This document shows positions 49,715-61,362 of a stretch of 64,000 nucleotides of DNA, piece by piece. Under the pieces are notes generated by a model that saw only the letters and a list, made by a program, of their open reading frames with translations, ran no database searches and had not been told where the DNA came from. The first letter of the stretch is position 1, and each line of letters starts with the position of its first letter. This stretch comes from Capra hircus (Eukaryota > Chordata > Mammalia > Artiodactyla > Bovidae), in the NCBI RefSeq assembly GCF_001704415.2, contig NW_017189852.1, forward strand, positions 124,001 to 188,000, in the 5' to 3' direction. The position numbers and the translations under genes were made by a program.

Positions 49715-51295
49715 CAATGAAACAGAATAGCGACCCCAGAAATAAACCTACACATATACGCTCAGTTAATTCATGACAAAGGAATTAAGAATATAAAATG
49801 GGGAAAAGACAGTCTCTTCAATAAATGGATATCCACAAGCAAAAGATGAAACTAGACCAATATCTTACACTACACACAAAAATTAACTCAAATGGATTGA
49901 AGAAATGTAAGGCCTGAAACCATAAAACTCCTAGAAGAAAACAAAGGTCCTTGACATCAGTCTTGGAAATGATTTTTTGGATCTAATTCCAAAAGCAAAA
50001 ATAAACAAGTGAGACTACATCAAACTAAAAGCTTCTGCACAATAAAGGAAACCATCAACAAAATGAAAAAGTCAGCCTATGGAATGGGAGAAAATATTTG
50101 CAAATTACGTATCCGATAAAGGGTCAATACCCAAATATATAAAGAATTTATACAACTCAATAGCAAAACACCAAACAATCCAATTTAAAAATGGGAAGAG
50201 GATCTAAATAGATGTTTTTCTAAAGAAGAGATACAGATGGGCAACAGGTTCATGAAAGGATGCTCAACATCACTAATCATCAGGGAAATGCAAATCAAAA
50301 CCATAGTGAGATACCACCTCACTCACATCTGTCAGGATGCTTATCATCAAAAAGACAAGAAATAGGGACTTCCCTGGCAGTCCAGTGGTTAAGACTCTGT
50401 CCTTCCACTGCAGGGGGTATGAATTCAATCCCTGATCAGGGAACTAAGATCCCACCAAAAAAAAAAAAAAATTTACAGACAAGAAAGAACAAGTGTTGGT
50501 GAGGATGTGGAAAAAAGGGAACCCTCATGCTCTATTGGGAATGTAAATTGGTGCAGCCACTATGGAAAATCATATGGAAGTTTCTCAAAAACTTAGAACC
50601 AGCAATTCCAAAACGAGAACACTGATTTGAAAAGATATATACATGCCTCTATTAACTGCAGCATTATTTGCAATAGCCAAGACATGGAAACAGTCTAGGT
50701 GTCTATCAATGGATGAATGGATAAAGAAGATATGGTACATAGATACACAATGGACTATTGCTCAGCCAGAAAGAATGCAGTCTTGCTATTTGCAGCAACA
50801 TGGATGGACCTTAAGGGTATTATGCTAAGTTAAAAAAAGTCAGACAGAAAGGCAAATACTATATGATTTCCCATATGTGTGGAGTCTGAAAAACAAAATG
50901 AACAAACCAAACCAAACTAAACTCACAGATACAGAGAATAGATAAGTGGTTGCCAAAGGGACTGGAGGTTGGAGGGTGGACAAAGGAGGCCAAGAGGTAT
51001 AAACTTCTGGTTATAAAATAAATAATTCATGGGGATATAATGTACAGCATGGTGACTATAATCAATAATATTGTATTTCATGTTTGAAAGTTTCTAAAAG
51101 TAAAATCTTAAAAGTAAATCTTAGAATTTCTCATCCCAAGGAAAAGCATTTCATAATTTTATATGGTGACAAATGATAACTAGATTTATTGTGGTGATCA
51201 TTTTTCAATGTATACAAATATCCAATCATTATATTGTATGCCTGAAAATAATATAATGTTATATGTCAATTATATCTTAATAAAAATGTTTCCTG
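49715..51295 (+). mobile_element. L1 LINE, ORF2 C-terminus to 3' end
   Basis: Sense L1: gacccaataaac-like start (accccagaaataaacctaca), aaaactcctagaagaaaaca, gggagaaaatatttgcaaat, gccaagacatggaaacagtc and a 3' end near ttatatcttaataaaaatg. Frames are broken and one SINE is nested. Confidence 0.88.
50363..50476 (+). mobile_element. CHR-type SINE nested in L1
   Basis: Sense head gggacttccctggcagtcca with a run of about 15 A at the tail. AGACAAGAAA at 50353-50362 and 50477-50486 is the exact target duplication. Confidence 0.95.
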
Positions 51296-52169
51296 AATAA
51301 ATGAATTCTGATTGGACAGATCTAATACAGTCTATAAATTTTACAGGTGTTCCTCTCCTGCCTAAGATGGAATCTCAAACTCTTGTGTGAAATCCTCATT
51401 GAATTATTTTAAAAGAATAATTTGGTATCAAGGATGGGGTGTCCAATCACTTTGATAAGTCCACAAAATTAGGCTTTACTCCTTGAGGCCCCTGACCAAT
51501 CTATGGTTCTACATTCGCGCAAATATGCACACATCTATCTGTGAGAGTGTGCCTGTAAAGTATATACACACACGTTTGTCTGAGAAGAGCCATATAAAGG
51601 TCTCATAGCATTAGCTGAGTTTCTGGAGGTTTCTTATCCTTGTGGTTCAGCTTTTCCTCTGTCAAGTGGGAATGTGTTTCAGTTTTCCGTTTCAGTGAAG
51701 GTTTTACAAGGATTACTATGATATCACTTTCCTGATTGAAAAATGTCACTTGACGACAGGGCATAAATTTGAGGAATCTAAAGCCTGGAAGCTGAGAGTT
51801 TATATCTCAAGACAGTATTGTTAGCATGTAAGCCTTTATGTTGATCAAAAACAAACCTATTCATTGCTTAATCAAAATATGACATGGAAAAATCCTAGCC
51901 TGAAATTCAGGGCTCATTTGGGCAGAGAAATAAAAGACCTTTTTAATAACATTCATTAGAGAATGTTTTTGAAAGTTCAACAGAAGTCATACGAAGGGAT
52001 TTCCTCTCACACAATGCCAACAAATTGCTGATGGAGATTAACAATATGGATTTGATTTAAAATCAAGTGAAAAATCTGACTGCTGTTGGCAGTGGAAAGA
52101 ATTCTGTAATAGCTTGGGTAAATATATTAAAATACCCAGGCAATTTTTTGTGCATTTTTCATAACAGCT
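51296..52169. other. No gene recognised
   Basis: AT-rich sequence. No exon or clear repeat. Confidence 0.4.
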
Positions 52170-52302
52170 GATTGTGGGTTTTTGTTTTGTTTTTGGCCAT
52201 GCTGCACAGCTTGTGGGATCTCAGTTCCCTGACCAGGGGTTGAACCCAGGCCCTGTCAGTGAAAGCCCAGAATCCTAACCACAGGCACCAGGGAACTCCC
52301 TA
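52170..52302 (-). mobile_element. CHR-type SINE
   Basis: The antisense copy starts gtttttgttttgtttttggc and ends caccagggaactcccta. Confidence 0.87.
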
Positions 52303-53164
52303 TTTGTGTGTTTTAAAATAATAATGAGTGACTATAATAATAAACAGTGAGTTGTTTGAGAGTTGTAGGATTATAAAGCAATTTTCTGTTAAAAATTTAA
52401 TAAATGCATGATTGATTTTCACCATGAACCAAAATATTATAAGATTATATACTTCAGTAATATGTAAAATGATCTTGATAATCAAAAACATTAAGAGACA
52501 GGGGTAGTGATAGACTACTGACTTTGGATCTGGGGAAAGCTCCCAGTCACGAGCCTGGAGTGTCTTCTCTGCCTGTGTGTGGGAGCTCTCTGGCCTAGGA
52601 ACAAGAACTGGTTCTTTGGCTGCCCAAACAGACTTTGCCCTTTAGGAATATCGTTGGGTTCACTCAGCCCTAGCCAGGGAGAGAAGAATGCTGTGTCAGC
52701 TTGGTTACTATTTGAAAGCAAAGGACTGTAAAACATAGCAGCTTTGAAATACAACAGTGTATTTGCTCACAATCCTGTAGGTAGGCAGTTTGAGCTGGGA
52801 TTGGCTGGTGGTTCCACTCTTAGACTTCCTCTGCTCAACATGTTGCCACAGTGAACTGGAGGATAGGCTGGGCTGGAAGTTTCAATGGCCTTGATCACAT
52901 GTCTGGCGTTGGTGCCAGCTGTCAGCAGGGGTGCTTTGGTTCATGGAGGGCTCAGCACAGCATTGCACTGGGGCCAAGACAGATGCTGCAAGGTCACTTG
53001 AGGCCTAGGCTCTAGATTTCATGTGATGGCAGTTTTGTTGCATGCTGTTGGCCAAAGCACAGGCTCAAGGGGTGAGGAAATAAACTCCGCCTCTGAATGG
53101 GGAGGTGCAAAGTCCCATTGCCAGAGGACATAACAACAGACAAGGAGGAATGTTGGCAGCCATC
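52303..53164. other. No gene recognised
   Basis: Mixed sequence. The segment at 52745-53160 (gtgtatttgctcacaatcct, ggctggtggttccactctta) may belong to an old repeat, but I cannot name it. Confidence 0.35.
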
Positions 53165-53855
53165 TGTATTTATCTGCTTGGGCTACCATAATGGAGTACC
53201 ATGGACTAGTTGGCTTAAACAGCAGAAATGTATTTTCTCAGTTTTGGAGGTTTGAAGTCCAAGATTAAGATGTTGGCAGGTTTGGTTTCTGAGGCCTCTC
53301 TCCTTGAAAGGCTGCCTCCTTTAATGATAGCTGTCTCTTTACCGTGCCCTCATATGGCCTTTTCTCTGTGTACACGCATCTCTGGTGTCTCTCTCTCTTC
53401 TTATAAAAACACCAGTTCTATTGGATTAGGGTCCTGTTAAGATTACATTTAACCTTAATTACCTTCTTAAAGGCCCCATCTCCAAATACAGTCACACTAG
53501 GGGAAATCAGTCCTGAATATTCATTGGAAGGACTGATGTTGAAGCTGAAGGTCCAATACTTTGGTCACCTGATGGGAAGAACTGACTCATTGGAAAAGAC
53601 CCTGATGCTGGGAAAGATTGAAGGTGGGAGAAGAAGGGGACGACAGAGGATGAGATGGTTCGATGGCATCACCGACTCGATGGACATGAGTTTGAGCAAG
53701 CTCTGGGAGTTGGTGATGGACAGGGAGGCCTGGTGTTCTGCAGTCCATGGGGGTTGCAAAGAGTTGGACACGACTGTATGGCTGAACTGAACTGAGAGGT
53801 TAGGACTTCAATATATGAATTTTGAAGAGTCACAATTGGGTCCATAACATCATCT
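53165..53855 (-). mobile_element. MaLR (MST/MLT1-type) LTR split by BovB
   Basis: Antisense order gggctaccataatggagtac, gttggcttaaacagcagaaa, aggttt-gaagtccaagatt, then ttaaaggccccatctccaaa. After the BovB it resumes with gaggttaggacttcaatata. Confidence 0.82.
53497..53794 (+). mobile_element. BovB LINE 3' end nested in MaLR
   Basis: Sense copy from gggaaatcagtcctgaatat to the tail ggctgaactgaactga. Its C-terminal frame has YFGHLMGRTDSLEKTLMLGK. Confidence 0.93.
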
Positions 53856-53921
53856 TTGCAAACAGTCTACTCAATGCATTGAGTTACAAACCAATTACAA
53901 GGTATTTTACTCCAATTATCT

Positions 53922-54570
53922 GTTTTTTTTCCTTCAAATCATTTTAATATGGCAGTAATTGAAAGTAGGGAAAAAAGATTCAAACATCTTCCCTTTAAAG
54001 GGGATGCTTCCATGACTGCTTCACAACAAGCATGACCAGAGGCAAAGATGAGACCAGATTCAAGGAGCAAGGGCCATAGGAAGGCTTCAAGGCTGAAGAT
54101 TTGAAGAGCTTGGTTTCAGAAAGTCTCTTGAGGGCTAGCAGGCAGCAGAAGAGACATGAAATTTCAAGAGATCCTTAGAGGACAGGGTGCAGTTGCTGGG
54201 TTCTGACACCTTGAAGCATTTGTTGATCGTGATTCTGTGTCAAGAGTATTTGTTGTCTGGGAAGAGCTGAGCCAAGTGGGCTGAGCAGATCTGTTGTCCC
54301 ATAGGGTCAAGATTTATCAGTTGGTAGACCCAGTCTCCCTGCTCATTGAAGTAATATTGGAGACACATGACCGCACCAAAGCATGAGCTTCCAATTTCAC
54401 CCATAGCTGCCTCTAACTCTCCATTTACTTGTTTTGTTTCCCAACATGGTTTATTCCTTTTGGGAGAATAAATCTTTGTGGTGAGGCTCAGAAGTTGTCT
54501 GGCCACTAACTGCACTGTAGCCTGGCATCTCTTTTTACTCTTTGTGAAATCTAAACTGCTAGGACTTTCA
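53922..54570 (-). pseudogene. Unidentified processed-retrocopy candidate
   Basis: On the minus strand an open segment (54560 to 54240) reads like a real protein: LVARQLLSLTTKIYSPK, then ETKQVNGELEAAMGEIGSSC, then FGAVMCLQYYFNEQGDW and a C-terminal LAQLFPDNKYS. It is followed by about 300 bp of UTR-like sequence, an ATTAAA near 53946 and a short A run (T run at 53924-53931 on the + strand). No intron signal is seen and no start codon of its own remains. The Bov-tA frame upstream is unrelated. I do not recognise the parent gene. Confidence 0.4.
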
Positions 54571-54579
54571 GGGAGGCTT

Positions 54580-54640
54580 CCCTTGGGGACCTTCCCTGTG
54601 GGCTTCCCTGTGGGCTTCCCTGGGGACTTCCCTGGTGGCT
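54580..54640 (+). repeat. Micro-tandem repeat (12-bp unit)
   Basis: cttccctgtggg recurs about four times with variation. It merges into the acttccctggtggctcag head of the following Bov-tA, so it probably grew from that head by slippage. Confidence 0.8.
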
Positions 54641-54838
54641 CAGATGGTAGAGAGTCTGCCTGCATTGTGGAAGACTTAGGTTCGATTCCTGGGTAGGGAA
54701 GATCCCCTGGAAGAGGGCATGGCAACCCACCCCAGTATTCTTGCCTGGAGAATCCCATAGATAAGGGGAGCCTGGTGGGCTACAGGCCATGGGATTGCAA
54801 AAAGTCGGACATGACTGAAGTGACTTAGCATGTGCACG
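54627..54838 (+). mobile_element. Bov-tA SINE
   Basis: Sense copy starting acttccctggtggctcagat and ending actgaagtgacttagcatgt. Confidence 0.93.
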
Positions 54839-55368
54839 TGCTTAGGAATAAAACACGACTGGGTAGCATATTAAACAGCGGAGACATTACTTTGCCATCA
54901 AAGGTCCGTTTCGTCAAGGCTATGGTTTTTCCAGTAGTCATGTATGGATATGAGATTTGGACTATAAAGAAAGCTGAGCACCGAAGAATTGATGCTTTTG
55001 AACTGAGGTGTTGGAGAAGACTCTTGAGAGTCCCTTGGACTACAAGGAGATCCAACCAGTCCGTTCTGAAGGAGATCAGCCCTGGGATTTCTTTGGAAGG
55101 AATGATGCTAAAGCTGAAACTCCAATACTTTGGCCACCTGATGCAAAGAGCTGACTCACTTGAAAAGACCCGGATGCTGGGAAAAATTGAAGGTGGGAGG
55201 AGAAGGGGATGACAGAGGATGAGATGGTTAGATGGCATCACTGACTCAATGAAAATGAGTTTGAGTAGATTCTGGGAGTTGGTGATGGACAGGGAGGCCT
55301 GGTGTGCTGTAGTCCATGGAGTAGCGAAGAGTCAGACATGACTGAGTGACTGAACTGAACTGAACTGA
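54839..55368 (+). mobile_element. BovB LINE 3' end
   Basis: The sense frame at 54832-55212 has FVKAMVFPVVMYGYEIWTIK and YFGHLMQRADS. The tail is gaactgaactgaactga. It directly abuts the Bov-tA. Confidence 0.93.
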
Positions 55369-55733
55369 GTGCCAAAGCACACAGGACCTTTGGGGTATCA
55401 CAGACAGAACTTTATGGAGAGAGGAGAGATTCTGTAAGTAACTGGTCTCCCTCATTGCCAAATATCTGGCACTGCTGTAATTATTTTATAATTAAAAATT
55501 TACACAAGGAGTTCATCTATCTTTGATAAGACTATTACCAGTTATTAGGAAAAAACTTTGAAAAGATTAGTGTTTTTCTCTCTTTTTAATCCCTGCCCCC
55601 CACAGTGTCCTGGGCCTGCAACTTGCCACCACATTCCACTTGCCCCCACACCCAGCTGCCTAAATATTTTTAAACATTGACAAAGTACCTTTCAGTCATA
55701 AATCAAAGAAAATAAGAAAAGGTTTATTCCTTT
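55369..55733. other. No gene recognised
   Basis: AT-rich sequence between a BovB end and a CHR SINE. Confidence 0.4.
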
Positions 55734-55742
55734 AAAAGATTT

Positions 55743-55870
55743 AGTGGGGACTTCCCTGGCAGTCCAGTGGTTAAGATGCCATGCTTCCACTGTAGGATGT
55801 GTGGGTTCAGTCCCTGGTGGCAGAATTAAGATCCCACATGCCATGCATGGCAGCCAAAAACAACAACAAA
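55743..55870 (+). mobile_element. CHR-type SINE with 9-bp target duplication
   Basis: Sense copy bounded by AAAAGATTT at 55734-55742 and 55871-55879. Confidence 0.92.
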
Positions 55871-55879
55871 AAAAGATTT

Positions 55880-56738
55880 TGCTTTGATTTCGAAAGACCA
55901 TTGTTGGTAATGAATAACTTTTTAAAGCTTCCTGTCCAACTTCTAACATACAAGCTATGCTAACACTGTGCATATGTGCATCTTTATCGCCCAATTTTCT
56001 GAACCCTCTATTGATCATAAGATTGTAAACACACACACTGGGTTCTCCCATAGTTGCCAAACTTAGCCAATTAAATAAAAAACAAAAGCTTTTCTCTTCA
56101 AGTTGCCTGTAGTCAAGGTATAAATGAGTTGATAATGATGGAATTGGAAAAATTAAAGGGCTACAGACATAATGCATGCTATACTTTTGGAGGTTTTTTT
56201 TAAATAAAAAAGCATTTTATTTTATTCAAATAGGCTCATCCTTTTATTCATAAGCTAAAGATCTCTGTCTTCTTTAATTATATCATTTTGGGGTACATTT
56301 CTGTAAAAGAGACTATATAGTTTATTACATGTTGGGTTATACCATTACTGCAAGGTCCCAAACAAAGACAATGCACCCATCACTAACTATGGACCCTGAG
56401 TGGAGATACTAAATTGAAGTACATATATTACAAATCCAGCCGCCATCAGAAAGAAGCATTCAGGGATGACCAAATGCCCACACTTCAACCAACCCTTTCA
56501 TTTTTCTACCCAGCACCCCAAACACCCATACACACACTTAAAATAACAATCTTTCTAGGATCAGAACGGATACAAAGGCCAGCTTGTGTTTTCAGCAGAG
56601 GAGGCAGTGCTGGACATAGACTTAGAGCTTCCAAGCAAATTAAGGGAAATTTGTCCTATTTGGTGAAAGCAGAGGACTCAGAGCTCAGCCTTCCTAAAAT
56701 TGGGAGCATTATGTAAAATTAGCAACAGTCTTCTCCCG
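55880..56738. other. No gene recognised
   Basis: AT-rich. The 100-residue frame at 56414-56716 has no recognised motif. Confidence 0.4.
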
Positions 56739-56862
56739 GGAATTCCTCTGTTGTCCAGTGGTTAGGACTCTGCACTTTCACTGCCGAGGGCCCAGGTTCA
56801 ATCCCTAGCCAGGGAATCCTGCAAGCCACTCAGTGCAGCAAAAAAATAAATTTATTAATAAA
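56739..56862 (+). mobile_element. CHR-type SINE
   Basis: Sense head gggaattcctctgttgtcca, body gggcccaggttcaatcccta, A-rich tail. Confidence 0.9.
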
Positions 56863-57061
56863 GAACATAAAAACAGTCCCTTCTCTTTCAGCATGTAACT
56901 GACCAAGAGCAGTGAACTGGGGCCTCACTACTCCATCTATATCATCCATATCATACCCTTATGAACCATGTATTCATTTATAGATATTATATATATTTAT
57001 AATGTGTGTAACTTAGTGACTAACCACCAATCTATATTTATATTTTAATTTATATGTGTGC

Positions 57062-57274
57062 ATGCATGCTCAGTCATGTCTGACTCTTTGAGACCCCATG
57101 GACTGTAGCTCACTAGGCTCTGCTGTCCATGGTATTTTCCAGGCAAGATCTTGGAGTGGGTTGCCATTTCTTCCTCCAAGGGAATCTTGCCCACTCAGGG
57201 ATTGAACCCACGTGTCCTGCGTCTCCTGCATTGGCAGGTGGATTCTTTACCACTGTGCCACCTGGGAAGCCCTT
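57062..57274 (-). mobile_element. Bov-tA SINE
   Basis: Antisense copy with gctcagtcatgtctgactct and the head gccacctgggaagccc. ttaatttatat and ttaatttacat at the edges are an imperfect target duplication. Confidence 0.92.
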
Positions 57275-57472
57275 AATTTACATATATAATGTAAAAATTG
57301 CAGATTTTAAAGTAGGTAACTGGCTATACTGCCTATGATGTATATTAAATAATATGTCAATCATAGCAATCCTGTCCCATCTGAGAAGGCCTAATGCTCC
57401 AAAACCATCACTTTGCACGTTGAATACTGGGTAAAGTGTATTCTCTTAAACACCTTTTGTCAAAAGCCTCGC

Positions 57473-58102
57473 TGTTAGGGCTTATAACTGCTGTAAACTT
57501 GTTGCTGAAACTCAGCCTCTGTTCACCCGTGCCAAATAGGAACAGGGAGACAGAGTTTTCGGTGAAGTAGGAAAGAATAGTTTTTCATTGCTTTGCCAGG
57601 CAAAGGGGGCCACAGTGGGCTAATGCCCTGAAGACCCTGTGACCCAGCCTGGAGAGGGTAGTAAGGAGTTCTATAGTGTTCAAGGAGCAAGGCATGATCA
57701 GCTCGTGGGCAGTTCTTGGCACCAAGGTGACATTTCAAGCATTATCAACCTTCTGGTTTCAGCCAGTCTAGGGTCTGTGTTCTTGCGGTCAGCAGTTTTC
57801 ATCTGGTGGGGGGAGAGGGTGTCTGCTTCCTGTAAAAACAACTTAGGAATGTGTATCAGGCCTTTATCTATATCCTTCAGGGAACTGGGAGTTCGGGTGA
57901 TTCTGTTATGTGGCAGAATTATAGTCTACATTGTTACCAGTTCCTTAGCCCAACAGCTATCCTTTGTTTCTAAATCTTCACATTTCCCAATCATTTACTC
58001 AAGTCAGCATTTTACTTCAAAAGACAAGGCCATAGAGGCTTGAACAGTTTCAAACTTTGTACCGGTTTCGTCAGGAGTAAAGTTAATGATTTTAGTACAT
58101 CA
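57473..58102 (-). mobile_element. Probable class I ERV LTR, about 630 bp
   Basis: On the minus strand it begins TGATGTACT and ends GCCCTAACA. It contains a typical class I end (ttgcctggcaaagcaatgaa, a decayed polyadenylation context, then tttcctacttcaccgaaaac). No clear target duplication was found, so the edges are tentative. Confidence 0.55.
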
Positions 58103-58270
58103 CGTTCAAAAACTACAAGATATCGCTCTGCAATTTATAGTCTTGGGAGAGCCAGACACACCACTGTACCCGTCCCACTGTGGCAGAACGTAATTTTATT
58201 AAAGTAACTTCTGAGAGTTTTCCTAAACCCATAGAACGCTTTCTATTTTGAGTAAACTAGAGAATAAAGG

Positions 58271-58536
58271 GAGAAGGCAATGGCAACCCACTCCAGTACT
58301 CTTGCCTGGCAAATCCCATCGATGCAGGAGCCTGGTAGGCTGCAGTCCATGGGGTCGCAAAGAGTTGGACACGACTTTACTTTCACTTTTCACTTTCATG
58401 CATTGGAAAAGGAAATGGCAACCCACTCCAGCGCTCTTGCCTGGAGAATCCCAGGAATGGGGGAGCCTGGTGGGCTGCCGTCTATGGGGTCACACAGAGT
58501 CGGACATGACTGAAGCGACTTAGCAGCAACAGCAGC
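58271..58536 (+). mobile_element. Bov-A2 SINE with 12-bp target duplication
   Basis: Sense BovA dimer ending in a short AGC-rich tail. AGAGAATAAAGG at 58259-58270 and 58537-58548 is an exact duplication. Confidence 0.96.
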
Positions 58537-58583
58537 AGAGAATAAAGGATGCAGAACCACTTGGTACACGCACTGAAAACCCT

Positions 58584-58885
58584 GAAAGTGAAAGTCACTC
58601 GGCCATGTCCGTGTGACTCCATTGACTATGCAGTTCATGGCATTCTCCAGGCTACTGGAGTGGGTAGCCCTTCCCTTCTCCAGGGGATCTTCCCAACCCA
58701 GGGATCGAACCCAGCTCTCCCACATTGCAAGCGGATTCTTCACCAGTTGAGCCACCAGGGAAGCCGAGGAATACTGGAGTGGGTAGCCTATCCCTTCTCC
58801 AGCGGATCTTTCCAACTCAGGAATCGAACTGCGGTCTCCTGCATCACAGGCAGATTCTTTACCAACTGAGCTACTTAGGTAAGCC
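58584..58885 (-). mobile_element. Bov-tA SINE with duplicated tRNA-like head
   Basis: A complete antisense Bov-tA (58584-58765) is followed by a second copy of only its right part (58766-58885). Both copies contain tactggagtgggtagcc, gaatcgaac/ggatcgaac and a gagc-ac-agg head end, about 120 bp apart. Confidence 0.88.
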
Positions 58886-59029
58886 CATGGAAAACCCTAG
58901 TGGGTGAGTTACAGAATTTATGATTGTATCACCCAGTGCAGCAGGCGTCCTGATGTGTGATCTTACTAACCCTCCAGCAGTAAACACCACCTTCTACCCT
59001 TCTACACTTGAGCAATCTGAACCTCTGGG

Positions 59030-59420
59030 GAGGTATTCGAACCCACCACCCGAAATCCTCAAAGCCGGCTTAAGCGGCTCGGCACACTGGTCTGGCATCC
59101 ACTGCGCATGTCCCCGAACCATGACCAATGGGAGCCCCGAGCGCGGGACCGGAGGCGGGGCCATGTTATTCTCTGACCCGTGCAGCTTCAAAGAATAGCA
59201 AGGACGAAAATTCGGTCATCGACCAATCAAAGCCCGTGGCCGTCCTGCTCGCCCCACCCGTAGGCCAATTACCGCTCCGGTGCATTGCGAGCGGCTACGA
59301 AATTAAGGAATGGAGCGGGGGGTGAAAGTAGTTAAGATGGCTGATATGAGAGAGGCTGAGGGTGAGACCCCAGAGAGAGGCTCGCCCATAGTGGGTGAGA
59401 ATCAGGAGCTCTTGGGACTA
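59030..59420 (+). promoter_or_regulatory. Orphan CpG-rich promoter-like region
   Basis: CpG-rich block in CpG-poor DNA with CCAAT boxes in strong NF-Y context at 59125-59129, 59223-59227 and 59265-59269, a GC box (ggcggggcc, 59154-59162), a half NRF1 site (ctgcgcatg, 59102-59110) and a YY1 site (aagatggc, 59334-59341). YY1 orientation and position suggest a + strand start near 59300-59330. No TATA box. A 37-codon frame starts at 59337 and possible donors lie at 59361/59362 and 59393/59394. No known gene was recognised. Confidence 0.65.
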
Positions 59421-60214
59421 GCAGGATTGCGACACTCCACTCTCCATTAGGGAACGAGGCAGCCATCATATCCCTCCCCCACAAGTAAAATGGTATGTTG
59501 CAAGACGGCCACCCTCTCCACAGTGGTACGATCCTGGACGGACTGCTCCATTTTGCATTCCTCCCCTTTCCCGCAGTAGTCCATTCCAGACTGCAGCGCT
59601 AACCCCTCCTGGGCTCACACTGTCAAGGTGTGGGCGGCCCTTGGGACCCACTGATCAGAAGGTGGACTCTCTTAAGAGTCTCACACAGACTCGGTTGTGG
59701 ACCCTTCTGGTGTCACTGAGCGGGAAATAGACAGTTGGGGTCACAGATCGGGGTAGGGGTTAGGAAGGACCCATTTAGGGAGAGCTGGTGGTGATTCTGA
59801 GACTGTGATCAGTGTAGGGACTAGGAGGGGACCTTTGGCTGCCTGGCTGGTCCGAGATGAGTAGCGCAAACCTAGAAGGGAAGGAGAGAGATGGATGGCA
59901 CCGTGTTTTCCCATGCAGGTGAGAGGAGTAGGGCAGGAAACGTGGTGGGTGGGACCTCCGAGGTTGATGGGTTAGGGCCCTAGAAGAGTGTGACTGGGCC
60001 CACACAATGGATCTCCGAGATGGACTTTGCAGCACGGAAAAGTAGGGAAAGGGCAGAGAGAAGGTGGCCATGTTCTGGGTCTCTAAATATCCACCAATGG
60101 TGGTGGGACTTGAATGTCTAATGGAGGAGGGTGAGAAGAGGATTGGAGCAGGAATGGGGAGAATGCTAGGCTGAAGGAAGGATAGTGCCTTTATCCAAGT
60201 TATTCAGCCATTTC
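59421..60214. other. Promoter flank, no exon recognised
   Basis: GC-rich sequence right of the orphan promoter. If a + strand transcript starts at 59.3 kb, its first intron would run here. No second exon could be assigned. Confidence 0.4.
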
Positions 60215-60420
60215 ATGAAAACAACGCATAATTATAACATATTAAGCTCTGTCCTCGTCACTTGACATGAATTATCTCATTTAAATCTTCACAACAGTCT
60301 TAACTACTATTGTTATCCACTTTATGGATGAGAGAACTAAAGCACTGAGAGGTTACCAGACTTTAAACAGCTGATAAGTGCCAGAGCCAGGTTGTAAGCC
60401 TGGAGAATCTGGCTCTATGC
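60215..60420 (-). mobile_element. MIR-like SINE
   Basis: tgaattatctcatttaaatc, atggatgagagaactaaagc and aacagctgataagtgccaga follow the MIR core. Confidence 0.6.
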
Positions 60421-60689
60421 ACTGAGCAGTTCTTATCCCTACAGGCATCTCTGCTTTTCTATGCATGCCCTGTCCTCAATCAACCCCAACCAGGACTAGA
60501 AATCAGCCCCTCTCCTAAAACATCCCTTTGGCTGTAGCATCAGTGAACAGTGTAGATATCTCTGTGGGAGGGTCTGGCTCTTGCACACTAGAAGCTGTTT
60601 TTCTTCCCTCCCCCCAGGCAGGGAGGTGAAGAGAGGAGGGAGGGCAGTGAGAAGAGAGCAATAGGTCACATCATAGGTAACTAGACCAT

Positions 60690-60800
60690 ACAGTGATTAT
60701 TCAACAGATACTGATTGAGCTTCTGCATGTAGGGTCTTGTGCTAGGTGGTGGGGATGTGGCAATGAACAAGACAGACAAGAGTCTGGTTCCTGCCTGCCC
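60690..60800 (+). mobile_element. LINE2 3' end remnant
   Basis: attgagcttctgcatgtagg, aggtggtggggatgtggcaa and gacaagagtctggttcctgc are L2 phrases in order. Confidence 0.55.
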
Positions 60801-61227
60801 TAGGAGTGTGTTTTGGGAATTCCTGGTAGGCAGACTTTGGTTATCACAATGATGGTGATGTTTTGGCATTGAACAGGCAGGGTCCTGAGATGCTGGGGGA
60901 CAGCCCCACACCACCAAGACTTGTAACATCCATGAATGTCATTCTAGGGTGGTAAAAAGAGGCTTCCCAAAATGTTTCTTATGGAAAGGGTGCATTGTAT
61001 CCAAGGGTTGGGAACTGCTGTTTCCTTAAGTTAGTCCCAGGAAACACCCCTCAGTCAAGGGTAGGGAGGACCACAAGGGGCAGGAAGGAAAGGGGAGAAG
61101 AAGGACTAGGGTGTGGAAGAAAACCCTCATGTCTTTTCACTGACAGTGTCTTATTACCTACTCGGGACTTAGGCATGGCAATGGGGATCTTTAAGCAATA
61201 TCAGATCCCCCCCGCTCCCCCTGCCTT
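60801..61227. other. No gene recognised
   Basis: No exon or repeat identified. Confidence 0.4.
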
Positions 61228-61362
61228 GAGATTTCCCTGGCAGTTCAGTGGTTAAGACTTCACTTTCCAGTGGAGGGGGTGCAAGTTCAATCCTTGGTTA
61301 GGGAGCTAAGATCCCACATGCCTCTTGGCCAAAAAAAAAACAAAACATAAAAAACAGGTAAT
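61228..61362 (+). mobile_element. CHR-type SINE
   Basis: Sense head agatttccctggcagttcag, body agggggtgcaagttcaatcc, then an A-rich tail at 61331-61355. Confidence 0.9.

Noticed and set aside
54240..54758. 172-codon minus-strand frame as one gene
   Set aside because: Its first part translates Bov-tA and slippage repeat sequence. Only the last 107 or so codons look protein-like, and these are treated separately as a retrocopy candidate.
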